Shown here: positions 15,622-23,903 of the stretch, in pieces
Position numbering within the stretch: position 1 is the stretch's first letter
Layout: each line of letters starts with the position of its first letter
DNA from: an uncultured Lachnospiraceae bacterium
Lineage (GTDB): Bacteria > Bacillota > Clostridia > Lachnospirales > Lachnospiraceae
NCBI GenBank assembly: GCA_910586645.1
Contig: CAJUIS010000004.1
Location: 37,944-101,943, forward strand
Length of the DNA: 64,000 bases
Direction: 5' to 3'
The notes under the pieces: model-generated
The model's input: the letters and a program-made list of their open reading frames with translations, nothing else
The model's database searches: none
Told to the model about the DNA's origin: nothing
Position numbers and translations under genes: made by a program

Positions 15622-18114
15622 CTATTTTACAGACGCCTTTTTGGGAAGACCTGCTTTTTTCAGCAGTTTCTTATATTTGGCTTTCTTTTTGGCAGGCACG
15701 GTTACTTTTGCCTTTGCGTTTATTTTATGAAACGCCTTTTTTCCAATGGAAGTGATTTGAGACGCTTTTTTCATGTTGACAGTGGAAAGCTTGCTGCATC
15801 CTGCAAATGCTTCTTTGTCAATTTTTTTGATATTTTTGCCGATCGTTACTTTTTTGAGACTCTTTAACCCTTTCATCGCTTTTGCGTTAATTTGAACGAC
15901 TTTGTAAACGGCGCCGTCAATCTTTACCGTGTCCGAAATTACAGCGCTGGTCAGCTTCTTGTTTGCCACTCCCGTTACGGCCGCCGTCTTCTTCCCTGCG
16001 TTCAGAATACTGTAATTTATATTTTTCACAGTGGCTGTCGTAACGGCCGCCGGTGGATTTTCTTTCGGATTTTCTGCCGGAGGTTCCACATAGCTGTTAA
16101 ACTCCGCTTTCTTTTGCTCTGCCGCCTGATCCAGTCCGGCCTGTGCATTCTGTTTCTCTTTTGCGGCGTTTTCCTGTCTGGAAGCTTCTAATGTTAATGC
16201 TTCAGATTCCGTTGTTTTTACAGCCGCATCTTCTGCATTGCCATCTAATTCCAGAATCTGCGCTTCAATTGCCGCTGCGGCGGCTTTTAATTTTGCAGCC
16301 TCGGCATTCTTTACTGCAGACTCTGCCGCCAGCTTATTTGCCCCCGCGCGGGCCTCATATAATTCTGACTCTGCCGCCAGCTTTTCCTTTGGATTCACTG
16401 CTGCCGCGGCTTTTTGCTCCGCCGCGGCAACCTTCTGCTCTGCCGCTGTCAGTTCTTTTTGCGCATCTGAAGCGGCTTTCTGCGCGCTTTCCGCTTTTTC
16501 GATGGCTTTCCCCAAATCCTCTTCCAGATTTGCGATTTCCTCTATTGCATCCCATACGCCAAGAACGCCCTCTTCTTCCAAAGCGGCCGCGCTTGTAGCG
16601 CTTGCAATAAAATCCTCGTATGTAACCGTATTTTCCGCCGCCGGATCGTAATTCCATGTACGATAGCCAAACGACTTAATGTCGATCAGCATATCCGTTA
16701 AAATAACTTCCGGCGTTTTGGCAGCCGCGTCATCACACCAAATAGCCATACAGGACCCGCGGACATTCTTTGCGGCTTCCGAATCCGGATCTAGTGGAGA
16801 ATTTCCATTAAAAAGCAGCGGATGCCATTCATTAAAAACCCGATCCGGTTTTATCGTCCAGTCATAGCTTTTCAGAACGTAGTACATAAAATCATTGTTA
16901 AAATTGATTACCTGATATTGAGAAGCGGCGGCTCCTCTGCTCTTCCAGTCATTTGTGATTACGCTCTTCTTTAACAGCCCGGAAGTTCCGGCCTGACCAT
17001 CTACCCAGGCATACGCCGTCATGCCCTTGCCTTCCACATAATCCACAAGGCCATTTACATATTCTGCGATAGCCTCGTCGGAAGTTCCATGCGCTTCGAA
17101 TTCGTCTCCTCCTACGCAAAAATCTGTACATCCGTTTTCAGCAAAGAAATCGACATATTTTTTTATCAGAGCCGACATAAAGTTTTGCGCTTCCTGATTT
17201 TCAAGATTCATTGCATAACAGGGGTTTCCGTCAATTCCCCATATTCCCACATTACGGTATTCCGGAAAATACCACAAAACCTGTCCGGTATGTCCGGGAC
17301 TGTTAAATTCCGGAATGATATTGACACCGTAAGCTTTTGCGTAAGAGAGGATTTTTACCATCTCATCCTGCGTCAGATATTTATCGTTATCATAACTTCT
17401 GACTCCCTGCGCCACATCGGACGCGCCTTCGTTGCGCTCTGCCAGAAACACAGAATCTTCAATCGTATGCGGGTTATCTCCAAGGTGCGCCATAAACTCA
17501 TGATCGTACGCAACCGGATTGCCTTCCGCATCGTCAAAAGAAACGCTCATGTCGTCAAGCAGGAACCGGAATCCCTCATCCTGGGAAAAACTCAGATACA
17601 GGGTGTTCATGCCGTTCCATGCCATTTCCCGGATAATCGTTTCAAACCAGTCCACGCTGAAATACTTCCTGGCGCAGTCCACGAACAGCCCCCTGATTTC
17701 CTGAAATGGCACAGACGCTTCTTTCGTCTCAATTCCGCCGCCGCTTTCCAACTGCTTTAACACATCCCGCAGCCCATACGCAGCGCCTGCCTCTTCGGCC
17801 GCTTTGACTGTAATAACGCCATCGCCCGTTTCAATGCCATAGCCTTCCGCTCCATACGCCGTCTTGTATCCGTCCTGTACATCCACCAGTATGTCCCCGG
17901 CCTCATCTTCGGCATTGTATACAAGTTTCACGTTTTGATTTTTCGCGGCAAATTCCTGGCCAATCACCAGATACGCCGCAGATCTGCCGCCCTGTACATT
18001 AATCCTTTTCACTGCGTCCATAGCCGGCTCTTCCGCAGCCGCTGCAGCCGGCAGCGCAGAAAGCGCCATGCACACGGTAAGCGCCGCTGCAGAAACCCTT
18101 GTTTTAAACCCCAT
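15622..18114 (-). CDS. Secreted GH20 beta-N-acetylhexosaminidase with C-terminal BspA-type LRR module
   Basis: Removes terminal beta-GlcNAc/GalNAc from glycans outside the cell. A signal peptide (about 1-26, ending in an alanine run) is followed by an N-terminal alpha/beta domain and the GH20 barrel (about 138-490). The catalytic pair is in VGGDEFE (Asp337-Glu338). An Ala/Glu/Lys-rich coiled-coil linker follows (about 560-690). The C-terminus (about 715-830) has BspA-like leucine-rich repeats (ITSIGKKAF type) and a Lys-rich end. The same terminal module closes both sialidases at 25-33 kb, so these enzymes probably share an anchoring or targeting mechanism. No LPXTG motif or terminal membrane helix. 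Confidence 0.92.
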   Translation of the reverse strand: MGFKTRVSAAALTVCMALSALPAAAAAEEPAMDAVKRINVQGGRSAAYLVIGQEFAAKNQNVKLVYNAEDEAGDILVDVQDGYKTAYGAEGYGIETGDGVITVKAAEEAGAAYGLRDVLKQLESGGGIETKEASVPFQEIRGLFVDCARKYFSVDWFETIIREMAWNGMNTLYLSFSQDEGFRFLLDDMSVSFDDAEGNPVAYDHEFMAHLGDNPHTIEDSVFLAERNEGASDVAQGVRSYDNDKYLTQDEMVKILSYAKAYGVNIIPEFNSPGHTGQVLWYFPEYRNVGIWGIDGNPCYAMNLENQEAQNFMSALIKKYVDFFAENGCTDFCVGGDEFEAHGTSDEAIAEYVNGLVDYVEGKGMTAYAWVDGQAGTSGLLKKSVITNDWKSRGAAASQYQVINFNNDFMYYVLKSYDWTIKPDRVFNEWHPLLFNGNSPLDPDSEAAKNVRGSCMAIWCDDAAAKTPEVILTDMLIDIKSFGYRTWNYDPAAENTVTYEDFIASATSAAALEEEGVLGVWDAIEEIANLEEDLGKAIEKAESAQKAASDAQKELTAAEQKVAAAEQKAAAAVNPKEKLAAESELYEARAGANKLAAESAVKNAEAAKLKAAAAAIEAQILELDGNAEDAAVKTTESEALTLEASRQENAAKEKQNAQAGLDQAAEQKKAEFNSYVEPPAENPKENPPAAVTTATVKNINYSILNAGKKTAAVTGVANKKLTSAVISDTVKIDGAVYKVVQINAKAMKGLKSLKKVTIGKNIKKIDKEAFAGCSKLSTVNMKKASQITSIGKKAFHKINAKAKVTVPAKKKAKYKKLLKKAGLPKKASVK

Positions 18115-18119
18115 AAATA

Positions 18120-18176
18120 TTCCTCCTTTTCTCCTCCGGATTTTACTGTCTTTACTTTAACACAGGAAAGGAGGAA
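18120..18176 (-). promoter_or_regulatory. Possible ribosome-site-sequestering hairpin before the GH20 gene
   Basis: The minus-strand Shine-Dalgarno AAAGGAGGAA (18120-18129) is perfectly complementary over 10 nt to TTCCTCCTTT (18167-18176), about 37 nt upstream in the same leader. A second SD-like GGAGGAG lies at about 18131-18139. If transcription starts upstream of 18176, the two arms can pair and hide the ribosome site. Confidence 0.4.
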
Positions 18177-18198
18177 AAACAAGATCCGCCATTTTCAT

Positions 18199-19260
18199 TT
18201 ATTTATAAACTTCATAAATAAGCAGCGCCGACACCGGCCCCAGCACAATTCCCACACCCCCGTAAATCTGAACCCCGATATAAATGCTCATCAATACGGC
18301 AAGCGGCGAAATTCCAAGATCCTTTCCCACAAGCTTCGGTTCAAGCAGTTCCCGAATCAGGCTGGTGACAATATAAATGCCCAGATACCCGGCGGCTTCC
18401 TTATATCCTCCAAGCAAAAGCTCTATGACGGCCCAGGGCACAAATACCGTCCCTGTTCCAAAAAACGGCAGCGCGTCAAACAGCCCGATTGCAAGACCCA
18501 GCCAAAATGCATACGGCGTTCCCAGAAGGAAAAGTCCCGTAATGCAGACTGCCGTCACAATCGCCATAATGCGGCACTGAGCCCAGAGATACGTCCCGGC
18601 CGCTGTTTTTATTTCCCGCATCACATCTAAAGCTTTTCTCCCAATCTCTGTTTTCCTCAGTCCGTCCATAATTTTTTCATACTCGCTTAAAAAAAGAAAA
18701 ACCGACACAAATGTAACAAACAGATTTGCAAAAATGCCCAGAAGAAACCAGCCTGCGTCCTTTGAATATTCAACCGCCCCCTTTGTCAGCCCGAACGCGC
18801 TGCTGCGGATTGTCCTCTGCGTCTCTTCCGCCGCAATTCCAAATGCAGCCTCCAGTTTGTCGCAGCATATGCCAAAAATCCTGTCCGCGCTTTCCATAAA
18901 ATCGTCCATATGGGCAAGACATCCTGCGCCCAAAGAATAGCAGAGCCAGACAAAGCCTGCGGCGGCAATCCCGACAGCCGTCAAAAATATTCCAAATGTC
19001 AGAATCCTGGCCAGCGGTTTTTTCATCCCGAATTTTTTTTCAAACAGTTTCACCAGAGGATATAAAAAATGAGCGGCTATCCAGGCGATAAAAAACGGCA
19101 GGACTATCGGAAAAATGAATCTCATTCCCAGATAGACTGCCGCCGTTAAAAAAAACAGTTTTGCAGTTTTGATTCCCATTTCCCTTTTCGTCATCTTCAT
19201 CATGGGAAAATTATGCGCTGCGCCAAACCTTCCTATGCATGGAAAAATACCGAAAATCAT
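18199..19260 (-). CDS. AI-2E family transporter, YtvI-like sporulation membrane protein
   Basis: Integral membrane protein with about seven or eight hydrophobic segments: early pair near 35-90, a helix pair near 165-190, and a cluster at 230-350 with the family core LFDALPFFGTGTVFVPWAVIE. YtvI members of the AI-2E/PerM family are sporulation-associated in Firmicutes; the transported substrate is unknown. The annotated ATG overlaps the rluA stop by 4 bp. The conserved part begins near residue 20 (MMKMTKRE), so the true start may lie inside; no clear Shine-Dalgarno decides. Confidence 0.82.
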   Translation of the reverse strand: MIFGIFPCIGRFGAAHNFPMMKMTKREMGIKTAKLFFLTAAVYLGMRFIFPIVLPFFIAWIAAHFLYPLVKLFEKKFGMKKPLARILTFGIFLTAVGIAAAGFVWLCYSLGAGCLAHMDDFMESADRIFGICCDKLEAAFGIAAEETQRTIRSSAFGLTKGAVEYSKDAGWFLLGIFANLFVTFVSVFLFLSEYEKIMDGLRKTEIGRKALDVMREIKTAAGTYLWAQCRIMAIVTAVCITGLFLLGTPYAFWLGLAIGLFDALPFFGTGTVFVPWAVIELLLGGYKEAAGYLGIYIVTSLIRELLEPKLVGKDLGISPLAVLMSIYIGVQIYGGVGIVLGPVSALLIYEVYK

Positions 19261-19970
19261 ACGATGTCTGGATGCGTGTGCAGCAACTGGAAAACAGGAT
19301 TTTTCGGCTTTGTTTCAAATTCCATCTTTTTTCCTGTTTTAGGATGAAAAAATGATAATTTCACAGAACAAAGCGCAATTCCATTTCCAAAACCGAAAAA
19401 TTCACTTTCTTTTTCCGGATCTTTCCGGCCGTATTTTAAGTCTCCAATCAAAGGATATCCTGCGTTTGCCATCTGCACGCGAATCTGGTGATGACGCCCC
19501 GTTTCCAGCTTTATGGAAATTTCCGCCATATCTTTATATGTCTTTTTCACCTCATAAGAAAGGACTGCCCGTTTTGCTCCCGCCGTCCCTTTTTTTACCA
19601 CGCAAGACAGGTTGTTTTTGCCGTCCTTTAAAAGATAATCTAAAAGCTCTCCTCTGTCTCCTTCAAAGAGAGGCCGCCTGTTTTGGTTCCATACGGCCGC
19701 GCGGTAATGTTTGTCCGCCGCCCGTTCCAAAAACTGACGGCTCAGCCCGGCTGCCGCGTCCTTTGTCTTAGCAAACAGCAGCGCCCCCTCTACCGGCTGA
19801 TCCAGACGGTGCACCACTGCAAGATACGGTTCCTCTCCTTTTTGCACACGGTAATTTTTGAAAATACTCACCATGTCTTTTTGTCCCGGCTGCCGCGTCT
19901 GCACCGCTGTGCCGCCCGGTTTATGAACAAGAAGGACAGATTCGTCCTCGTATAGAATCGCTTCTTTCAT
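19257..19970 (-). CDS. RluA-family RNA pseudouridine synthase
   Basis: Isomerises uridine in rRNA or tRNA. The catalytic motif HRLDQPVEG is at 54-62 (Asp57); the usual 'HRLDxxTSG' has Val-Glu in place of Thr-Ser. The later RHHQIRVQMANAGYPLIGDLKYG block (~170-195) is classic RluA. No S4 domain. 237 aa, in the RluA/YqcB size range. It begins 2 nt after the response regulator stop and overlaps the following permease gene. Confidence 0.88.
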   Translation of the reverse strand: MKEAILYEDESVLLVHKPGGTAVQTRQPGQKDMVSIFKNYRVQKGEEPYLAVVHRLDQPVEGALLFAKTKDAAAGLSRQFLERAADKHYRAAVWNQNRRPLFEGDRGELLDYLLKDGKNNLSCVVKKGTAGAKRAVLSYEVKKTYKDMAEISIKLETGRHHQIRVQMANAGYPLIGDLKYGRKDPEKESEFFGFGNGIALCSVKLSFFHPKTGKKMEFETKPKNPVFQLLHTHPDIV

Positions 19971-19972
19971 AC

Positions 19973-20662
19973 CTATACCTTAAACCGGTATCCTACGCCC
20001 CAGATTGTCTCAATGTATTGGGGCTTTGCCGTATTAATCTCAATTTTTTCCCGTATCTTTTTAATGTGAACCGTCACAGTCGCAATATCGCCAATCGACT
20101 CCATATCCCAGATTTCCCGAAACAGCTCTTCTTTTGTAAATACCCGGTTCGGGTTCTCAGCCAGAAACGTCAGAAGATCAAATTCTTTCGTCGTAAACGG
20201 CTTTTCCTCATCGTTAATCCATACCCGCCTTGCCGTTTTGTCAATTTTAATGCCCCGTATCTCAATAATATCGTTCTCCGGATGGCTGCTCCCGATCAGA
20301 CGTTCATAACGCGCCAGATGCGCCTTGACTCTTGCAACAAGCTCGCTTGGAGAAAACGGCTTTGTAATATAATCGTCCGCTCCAAGCCCAAGGCCCCGGA
20401 TTTTGTCAATGTCGTCCTTTTTTGCGGACACCATTAAAACAGGCGTGTTCTTCACTTCGCGGATTTTCCTGCAGATTTCAAAACCATCCGCTCCCGGCAG
20501 CATCAAATCCAGGATGAACATATCGAATTCTTCCGAAAGCGCCCGTTCCATGCCCACGTCGCCGGAATTTTCAATCTCCACTTCAAACCCGCTCAGTTCA
20601 AGATAATCCCGTTCCAAATCCGCAATCGCCACTTCATCTTCAATAATCAACACTTTACTCAT
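19973..20662 (-). CDS. OmpR-family response regulator
   Basis: Receiver domain (1-115) with acidic pocket E8-D9-E10, phospho-acceptor Asp52 in LDLMLPG, and Lys101 in KPF. A winged-helix DNA-binding domain (about 130-229) ends in IETIWGVGYRFKV, the normal OmpR/PhoB C-terminus. 229 aa. Its ATG overlaps the end of the downstream kinase frame by 8 nt (20655-20662), so the pair is translated together. Targets are not evident. Confidence 0.95.
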   Translation of the reverse strand: MSKVLIIEDEVAIADLERDYLELSGFEVEIENSGDVGMERALSEEFDMFILDLMLPGADGFEICRKIREVKNTPVLMVSAKKDDIDKIRGLGLGADDYITKPFSPSELVARVKAHLARYERLIGSSHPENDIIEIRGIKIDKTARRVWINDEEKPFTTKEFDLLTFLAENPNRVFTKEELFREIWDMESIGDIATVTVHIKKIREKIEINTAKPQYIETIWGVGYRFKV

Positions 20663-22142
20663 TAGGCATTACCTCCTGATATTTTCGTATGACAAAATAC
20701 ATCACCGTTCCCACGGACTCCTTACTGGTCGCCCAAATCTTGCCGCCGTGATCCTCAATAATCTTCTTCACAATGGAAAGGCCGATTCCGCTTCCTCCGG
20801 TAGCGGAATTTCTGGAAGCGTCGGCCCGGTAAAACCGTTCAAATACATACGGCAGATCTTTCGCGGCAATTCCCCTGCCGTTGTCTTCAATCTCTACCTG
20901 AATAAAATCCCCGACGTCCTTGATCCGGATATTGATAAAGCCCTGTGTTTTATCCAGATACTTCATCGAATTTCCGATGATGTTGTTCACCACTCTCTTT
21001 AACTGTTCCGGATCCGCAATAATCATCACGTCATTGTCCGTATAGTTGAAATAAGAAAGCCCGATATTCCTCGTTTCCAAATCCATGCCTATTTCCTCTA
21101 CACAGTCCTCAAAATAATCCGCTACGTTTAACCTGTTAAAATTATAGGGAATACGGTTTGTGTCAATTTTCGAATATAACGTCAGCTCATTTAAAAGCGC
21201 ATCCATCTCGCTGGCTTTGCTGTTAATCATGCGAATATACTTTTCCTGCTTTTCCGGCGTATCCGCCACACCGTCCAAAAGCCCTTCCGAATATCCTTTG
21301 ACTGTTGTAATCGGCGTCTTTAAGTCATGGGCAATATTGCTGATCAGCTCTTTGTTCTCAAGCTCGCTCGCCATCTGCTGTTCCGAAGACTCTTTCAAGC
21401 GCTTGCGCATCTCCTCGAAACTTGCACACAGCTCGCTGATCTCGTCATTTCCATCGCTTTCAATCGTAAAGTCCAGATTACCCTGCCGGATATTGACCGT
21501 CGCCGCCTTAAGCCTTTTGATCGGCCGGATAATCCCCTGGTAAATCCAGATAATCAGCATCGCCGCCGTCAAAATCAAAATGAGCAGAACGGAAATGCAG
21601 ATATCCATGACAAGCCCTTTGAGTTCCGGCAGGATCTGATAAAACGTCGTAATGATAAACACGCTGCCGCGCTTTTTGTCCTGAAAGGTAAGGTTTATCT
21701 GTTTAATCAGGACTTTATCGTCTCCGTCCACATAAGTCCCCGACACGGCGTCCGGCTCATCCTCTCCGTATCCCGGCAAATCTTCTTCTTTTAAGCCCAT
21801 ATCACCGCCGGAATAGACAATCTCCTCTTCTTTGCGGACAATCAGGTATGAATATTTCTTCTGCAGATCCCGGTTTGCCTTTTCCAAAAACTCCTGTTCC
21901 AGAAACCGTTCCGGATTCGCATCCGCCTCTTTTAATAAAAATTCATAATTTTTCTTGGTATATTGGTTCAAAAGCTGCACAGGATTCATCAGTTCCATAT
22001 AATTCTCAGCCTTCACCCCATAGGTTTCTTCAATCGTGCTGACCTGGAATTTCTGATAGGCAGACAGAACAAATACAGATAAAAAAATCGGAACAAATAT
22101 AATAATGCAGAAAGAAACCGTCAGTCTCGTCTTTAATTTCAT
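20655..22142 (-). CDS. Membrane sensor histidine kinase
   Basis: Transmembrane helices at about 10-29 and 178-201 enclose a ~150-residue extracellular sensor domain. HAMP follows (about 202-255), then HisKA with His272 in ISNIAHDLKTP, and HATPase with the N-box (IIGNSMKY), DNGRGIA and GGSGIGLSIVKKI. 495 aa from the ATG at 22142, chosen because AAAGGA lies 8 nt upstream; a frame extending to 22169 runs into the leader hairpin. The signal is unknown. Confidence 0.94.
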   Translation of the reverse strand: MKLKTRLTVSFCIIIFVPIFLSVFVLSAYQKFQVSTIEETYGVKAENYMELMNPVQLLNQYTKKNYEFLLKEADANPERFLEQEFLEKANRDLQKKYSYLIVRKEEEIVYSGGDMGLKEEDLPGYGEDEPDAVSGTYVDGDDKVLIKQINLTFQDKKRGSVFIITTFYQILPELKGLVMDICISVLLILILTAAMLIIWIYQGIIRPIKRLKAATVNIRQGNLDFTIESDGNDEISELCASFEEMRKRLKESSEQQMASELENKELISNIAHDLKTPITTVKGYSEGLLDGVADTPEKQEKYIRMINSKASEMDALLNELTLYSKIDTNRIPYNFNRLNVADYFEDCVEEIGMDLETRNIGLSYFNYTDNDVMIIADPEQLKRVVNNIIGNSMKYLDKTQGFINIRIKDVGDFIQVEIEDNGRGIAAKDLPYVFERFYRADASRNSATGGSGIGLSIVKKIIEDHGGKIWATSKESVGTVMYFVIRKYQEVMPNE

Positions 22143-22162
22143 AAAAACTGTCCTTTCAATAA

Positions 22163-22202
22163 AAAACACAGGAACTTTACTGATAATAAGTTCCTGTGTT
22201 TT
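22163..22202 (-). terminator. Strong hairpin between metK and the kinase gene
   Basis: A 15-bp perfect stem, AAAACACAGGAACTT (22163-22177) with AAGTTCCTGTGTTTT (22188-22202), is followed on the minus strand by T-residues. It lies 70 nt past metK and is the likely metK terminator, but the kinase start codon is only 20 nt beyond it. Confidence 0.8.
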
Positions 22203-22211
22203 ATTATAACA
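22203..22211 (-). promoter_or_regulatory. Extended -10 promoter for the two-component operon
   Basis: TGTTATAAT on the minus strand (22211 to 22203), an extended -10 with no good -35. Transcription would start inside the 22163-22202 hairpin, placing the stem at the mRNA 5' end. Confidence 0.45.
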
Positions 22212-22272
22212 TGAATTTACACAAATCCCATTAAAAATCTGAAATATATTCTAAATTTTTCATAAATCCGGA

Positions 22273-23451
22273 CTACAGGTATTTTTTCAATTCCTCCACC
22301 TTATCCAGAGCTTCCCATGGAAGGTTTAAATCTTCTCTTCCAAAATGCCCGTATGCGGCGGTTTCCCTGTAAATCGGCCTCCTTAAATCCAGCATCTTTA
22401 TGATTCCGGCCGGACGGAGATCAAAGTTCTCCCGTATAATTTCCACCAGCTTTTCATCCGGCGCTTTTCCCGTCCCAAACGTATCCACCATAATGGACGT
22501 CGGCTGTGCGACGCCGATTGCATAAGCAAGCTGGATCTCACATTTCTCCGCAAGCCCGGCCGCCACAATGTTTTTTGCAACGTAACGCGCCGCGTAAGCC
22601 GCGGAACGATCCACTTTGGTGCAGTCTTTCCCGGAAAACGCCCCGCCGCCATGGCGCGCGTACCCGCCGTATGTATCCACGATAATCTTCCGTCCCGTAA
22701 GCCCGGCGTCTCCCTGCGGCCCGCCGATTACAAACCTTCCGGTAGGATTGATAAAAATTTTCGTAGCTTCATCTAAAAGATCAGCCGGAAGAATCGGATC
22801 CAGCACATGTTTTTTAATATCCGCATGAATCTGCTCCTGTGTGACTTTCGCATCGTGCTGTGTGGAAATGACAACCGCCTCAAGACGGGAAGGCCTGCCG
22901 TTCTCGTCATATTCCACAGAAACCTGCGATTTGCCGTCCGCTCTTAAATAAGGAAGCGTACCGTCCTTTCTGACCTTCGTAAGCTGTCTTGCAAGCCTGT
23001 GAGCCAGCGCAATCGGATACGGCATATATTCTTCCGTCTCATTGACCGCAAATCCAAACATCATTCCCTGATCCCCCGCTCCGATTGCGTCAATTTCCGC
23101 ATCGCTCATTTTGGCTTCCAGAGCTTTATCCACTCCCATCGCAATATCCGGAGACTGTTTGTCAATTGATACAAAAACAGCGCAGGTATTGCCGTCAAAT
23201 CCTTTTTCGGAACTGTCATACCCGATTTCGTTAATTGTCTTTCTCGCAATAGCCGGGATATCAAGATTCGCTTTGGTTGTAATCTCTCCCGTTACCAGGA
23301 CAAAGCCTGTACAGGCCGCTGTCTCACAGGCTACGCGGCTCATTGGATCCTGTTCCATGCATGCGTCTAAAATCGCGTCGGAAACTGCGTCGCAGATTTT
23401 GTCCGGATGCCCCTCCGTTACAGATTCAGATGTAAATAACCGTTTTTCCAT
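22273..23451 (-). CDS. metK: S-adenosylmethionine synthetase
   Basis: Makes SAM from methionine and ATP. All signatures are present: GHPDKICD near the start, the hexapeptide GAGDQG (~118-123), and the glycine-rich GGGAFSGKD (~257-265). 392 aa, normal. The gene lies behind a SAM-I riboswitch, so it is repressed when SAM is plentiful. Confidence 0.98.
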   Translation of the reverse strand: MEKRLFTSESVTEGHPDKICDAVSDAILDACMEQDPMSRVACETAACTGFVLVTGEITTKANLDIPAIARKTINEIGYDSSEKGFDGNTCAVFVSIDKQSPDIAMGVDKALEAKMSDAEIDAIGAGDQGMMFGFAVNETEEYMPYPIALAHRLARQLTKVRKDGTLPYLRADGKSQVSVEYDENGRPSRLEAVVISTQHDAKVTQEQIHADIKKHVLDPILPADLLDEATKIFINPTGRFVIGGPQGDAGLTGRKIIVDTYGGYARHGGGAFSGKDCTKVDRSAAYAARYVAKNIVAAGLAEKCEIQLAYAIGVAQPTSIMVDTFGTGKAPDEKLVEIIRENFDLRPAGIIKMLDLRRPIYRETAAYGHFGREDLNLPWEALDKVEELKKYL

Positions 23452-23535
23452 GAAAAAATATCTCCTTTCAAAATTATCCTTCGATTTTTAACTCAAACAC
23501 ATCTGCCGCCGCAGAGCCTTTCCTGTAAAACAAAA

Positions 23536-23563
23536 TCTCCGCTTATCTTTACATAAGCGGAGA
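23536..23563 (-). terminator. metK: Riboswitch-controlled terminator of metK
   Basis: Stem TCTCCGCTTAT (23536-23546) with ATAAGCGGAGA (23553-23563), then a T-rich minus-strand tail. Part of the S-box expression platform. Confidence 0.92.
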
Positions 23564-23691
23564 AAATTCTTTGCAATCGAAAATAAATCCACTTATTGTT
23601 CGAATTCTTCGCTCAGGTAGGCACCTTCCTTGTCATTTCAAGGGGTTGCCGTGACTTCACAGATCCTATGTATCTCCATCACTCTGAATAA
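23536..23691 (-). ncRNA. SAM-I (S-box) riboswitch with terminator
   Basis: Minus-strand leader of metK. The aptamer (about 23691 down to 23592) shows S-box hallmarks: AGAGTGATGGAGAT near the start, GAAGTCACGGCAACC in the middle, AAGGTGCCTACCTG near the end. P1 pairs CTTATT (23686-23691) with AATAAG (23592-23597). The P1 3' strand AUAAGUGGA can instead pair with UCCGCUUAU of the terminator arm (antiterminator), so SAM binding frees the terminator. Confidence 0.95.
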
Positions 23692-23737
23692 GGGAAAGAT
23701 ATATGATTGAATTGTAAATCGTTCTGTTTCGTCTTTC

Positions 23738-23766
23738 AGATTACGCCCATATTTCAATTTTGTCAA
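23738..23766 (-). promoter_or_regulatory. Promoter of the metK leader
   Basis: TTGACA (23761-23766), 17-bp spacer, TAATCT (23738-23743); transcription would start about 40 nt before the S-box aptamer. Confidence 0.7.
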
Positions 23767-23828
23767 GTATTTTCTCCCATGTAAATTTTACCGCTCAAAT
23801 CATTTTAGAATTATTTCAGGAATAAGCA

Positions 23829-23857
23829 TTGCGGTATTTTCAGATTTGTTTTATAAT
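23829..23857 (+). promoter_or_regulatory. Promoter of the HD-GYP gene
   Basis: TTGCGG (23829-23834), 17-bp spacer, TATAAT (23852-23857). The leader to the ATG is about 40 nt with AAAGGAG. Confidence 0.6.
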
Positions 23858-23903
23858 TATTTTAATTAATTTGACGATTTAAAACCAAAAAGGAGTATTC
23901 TAT

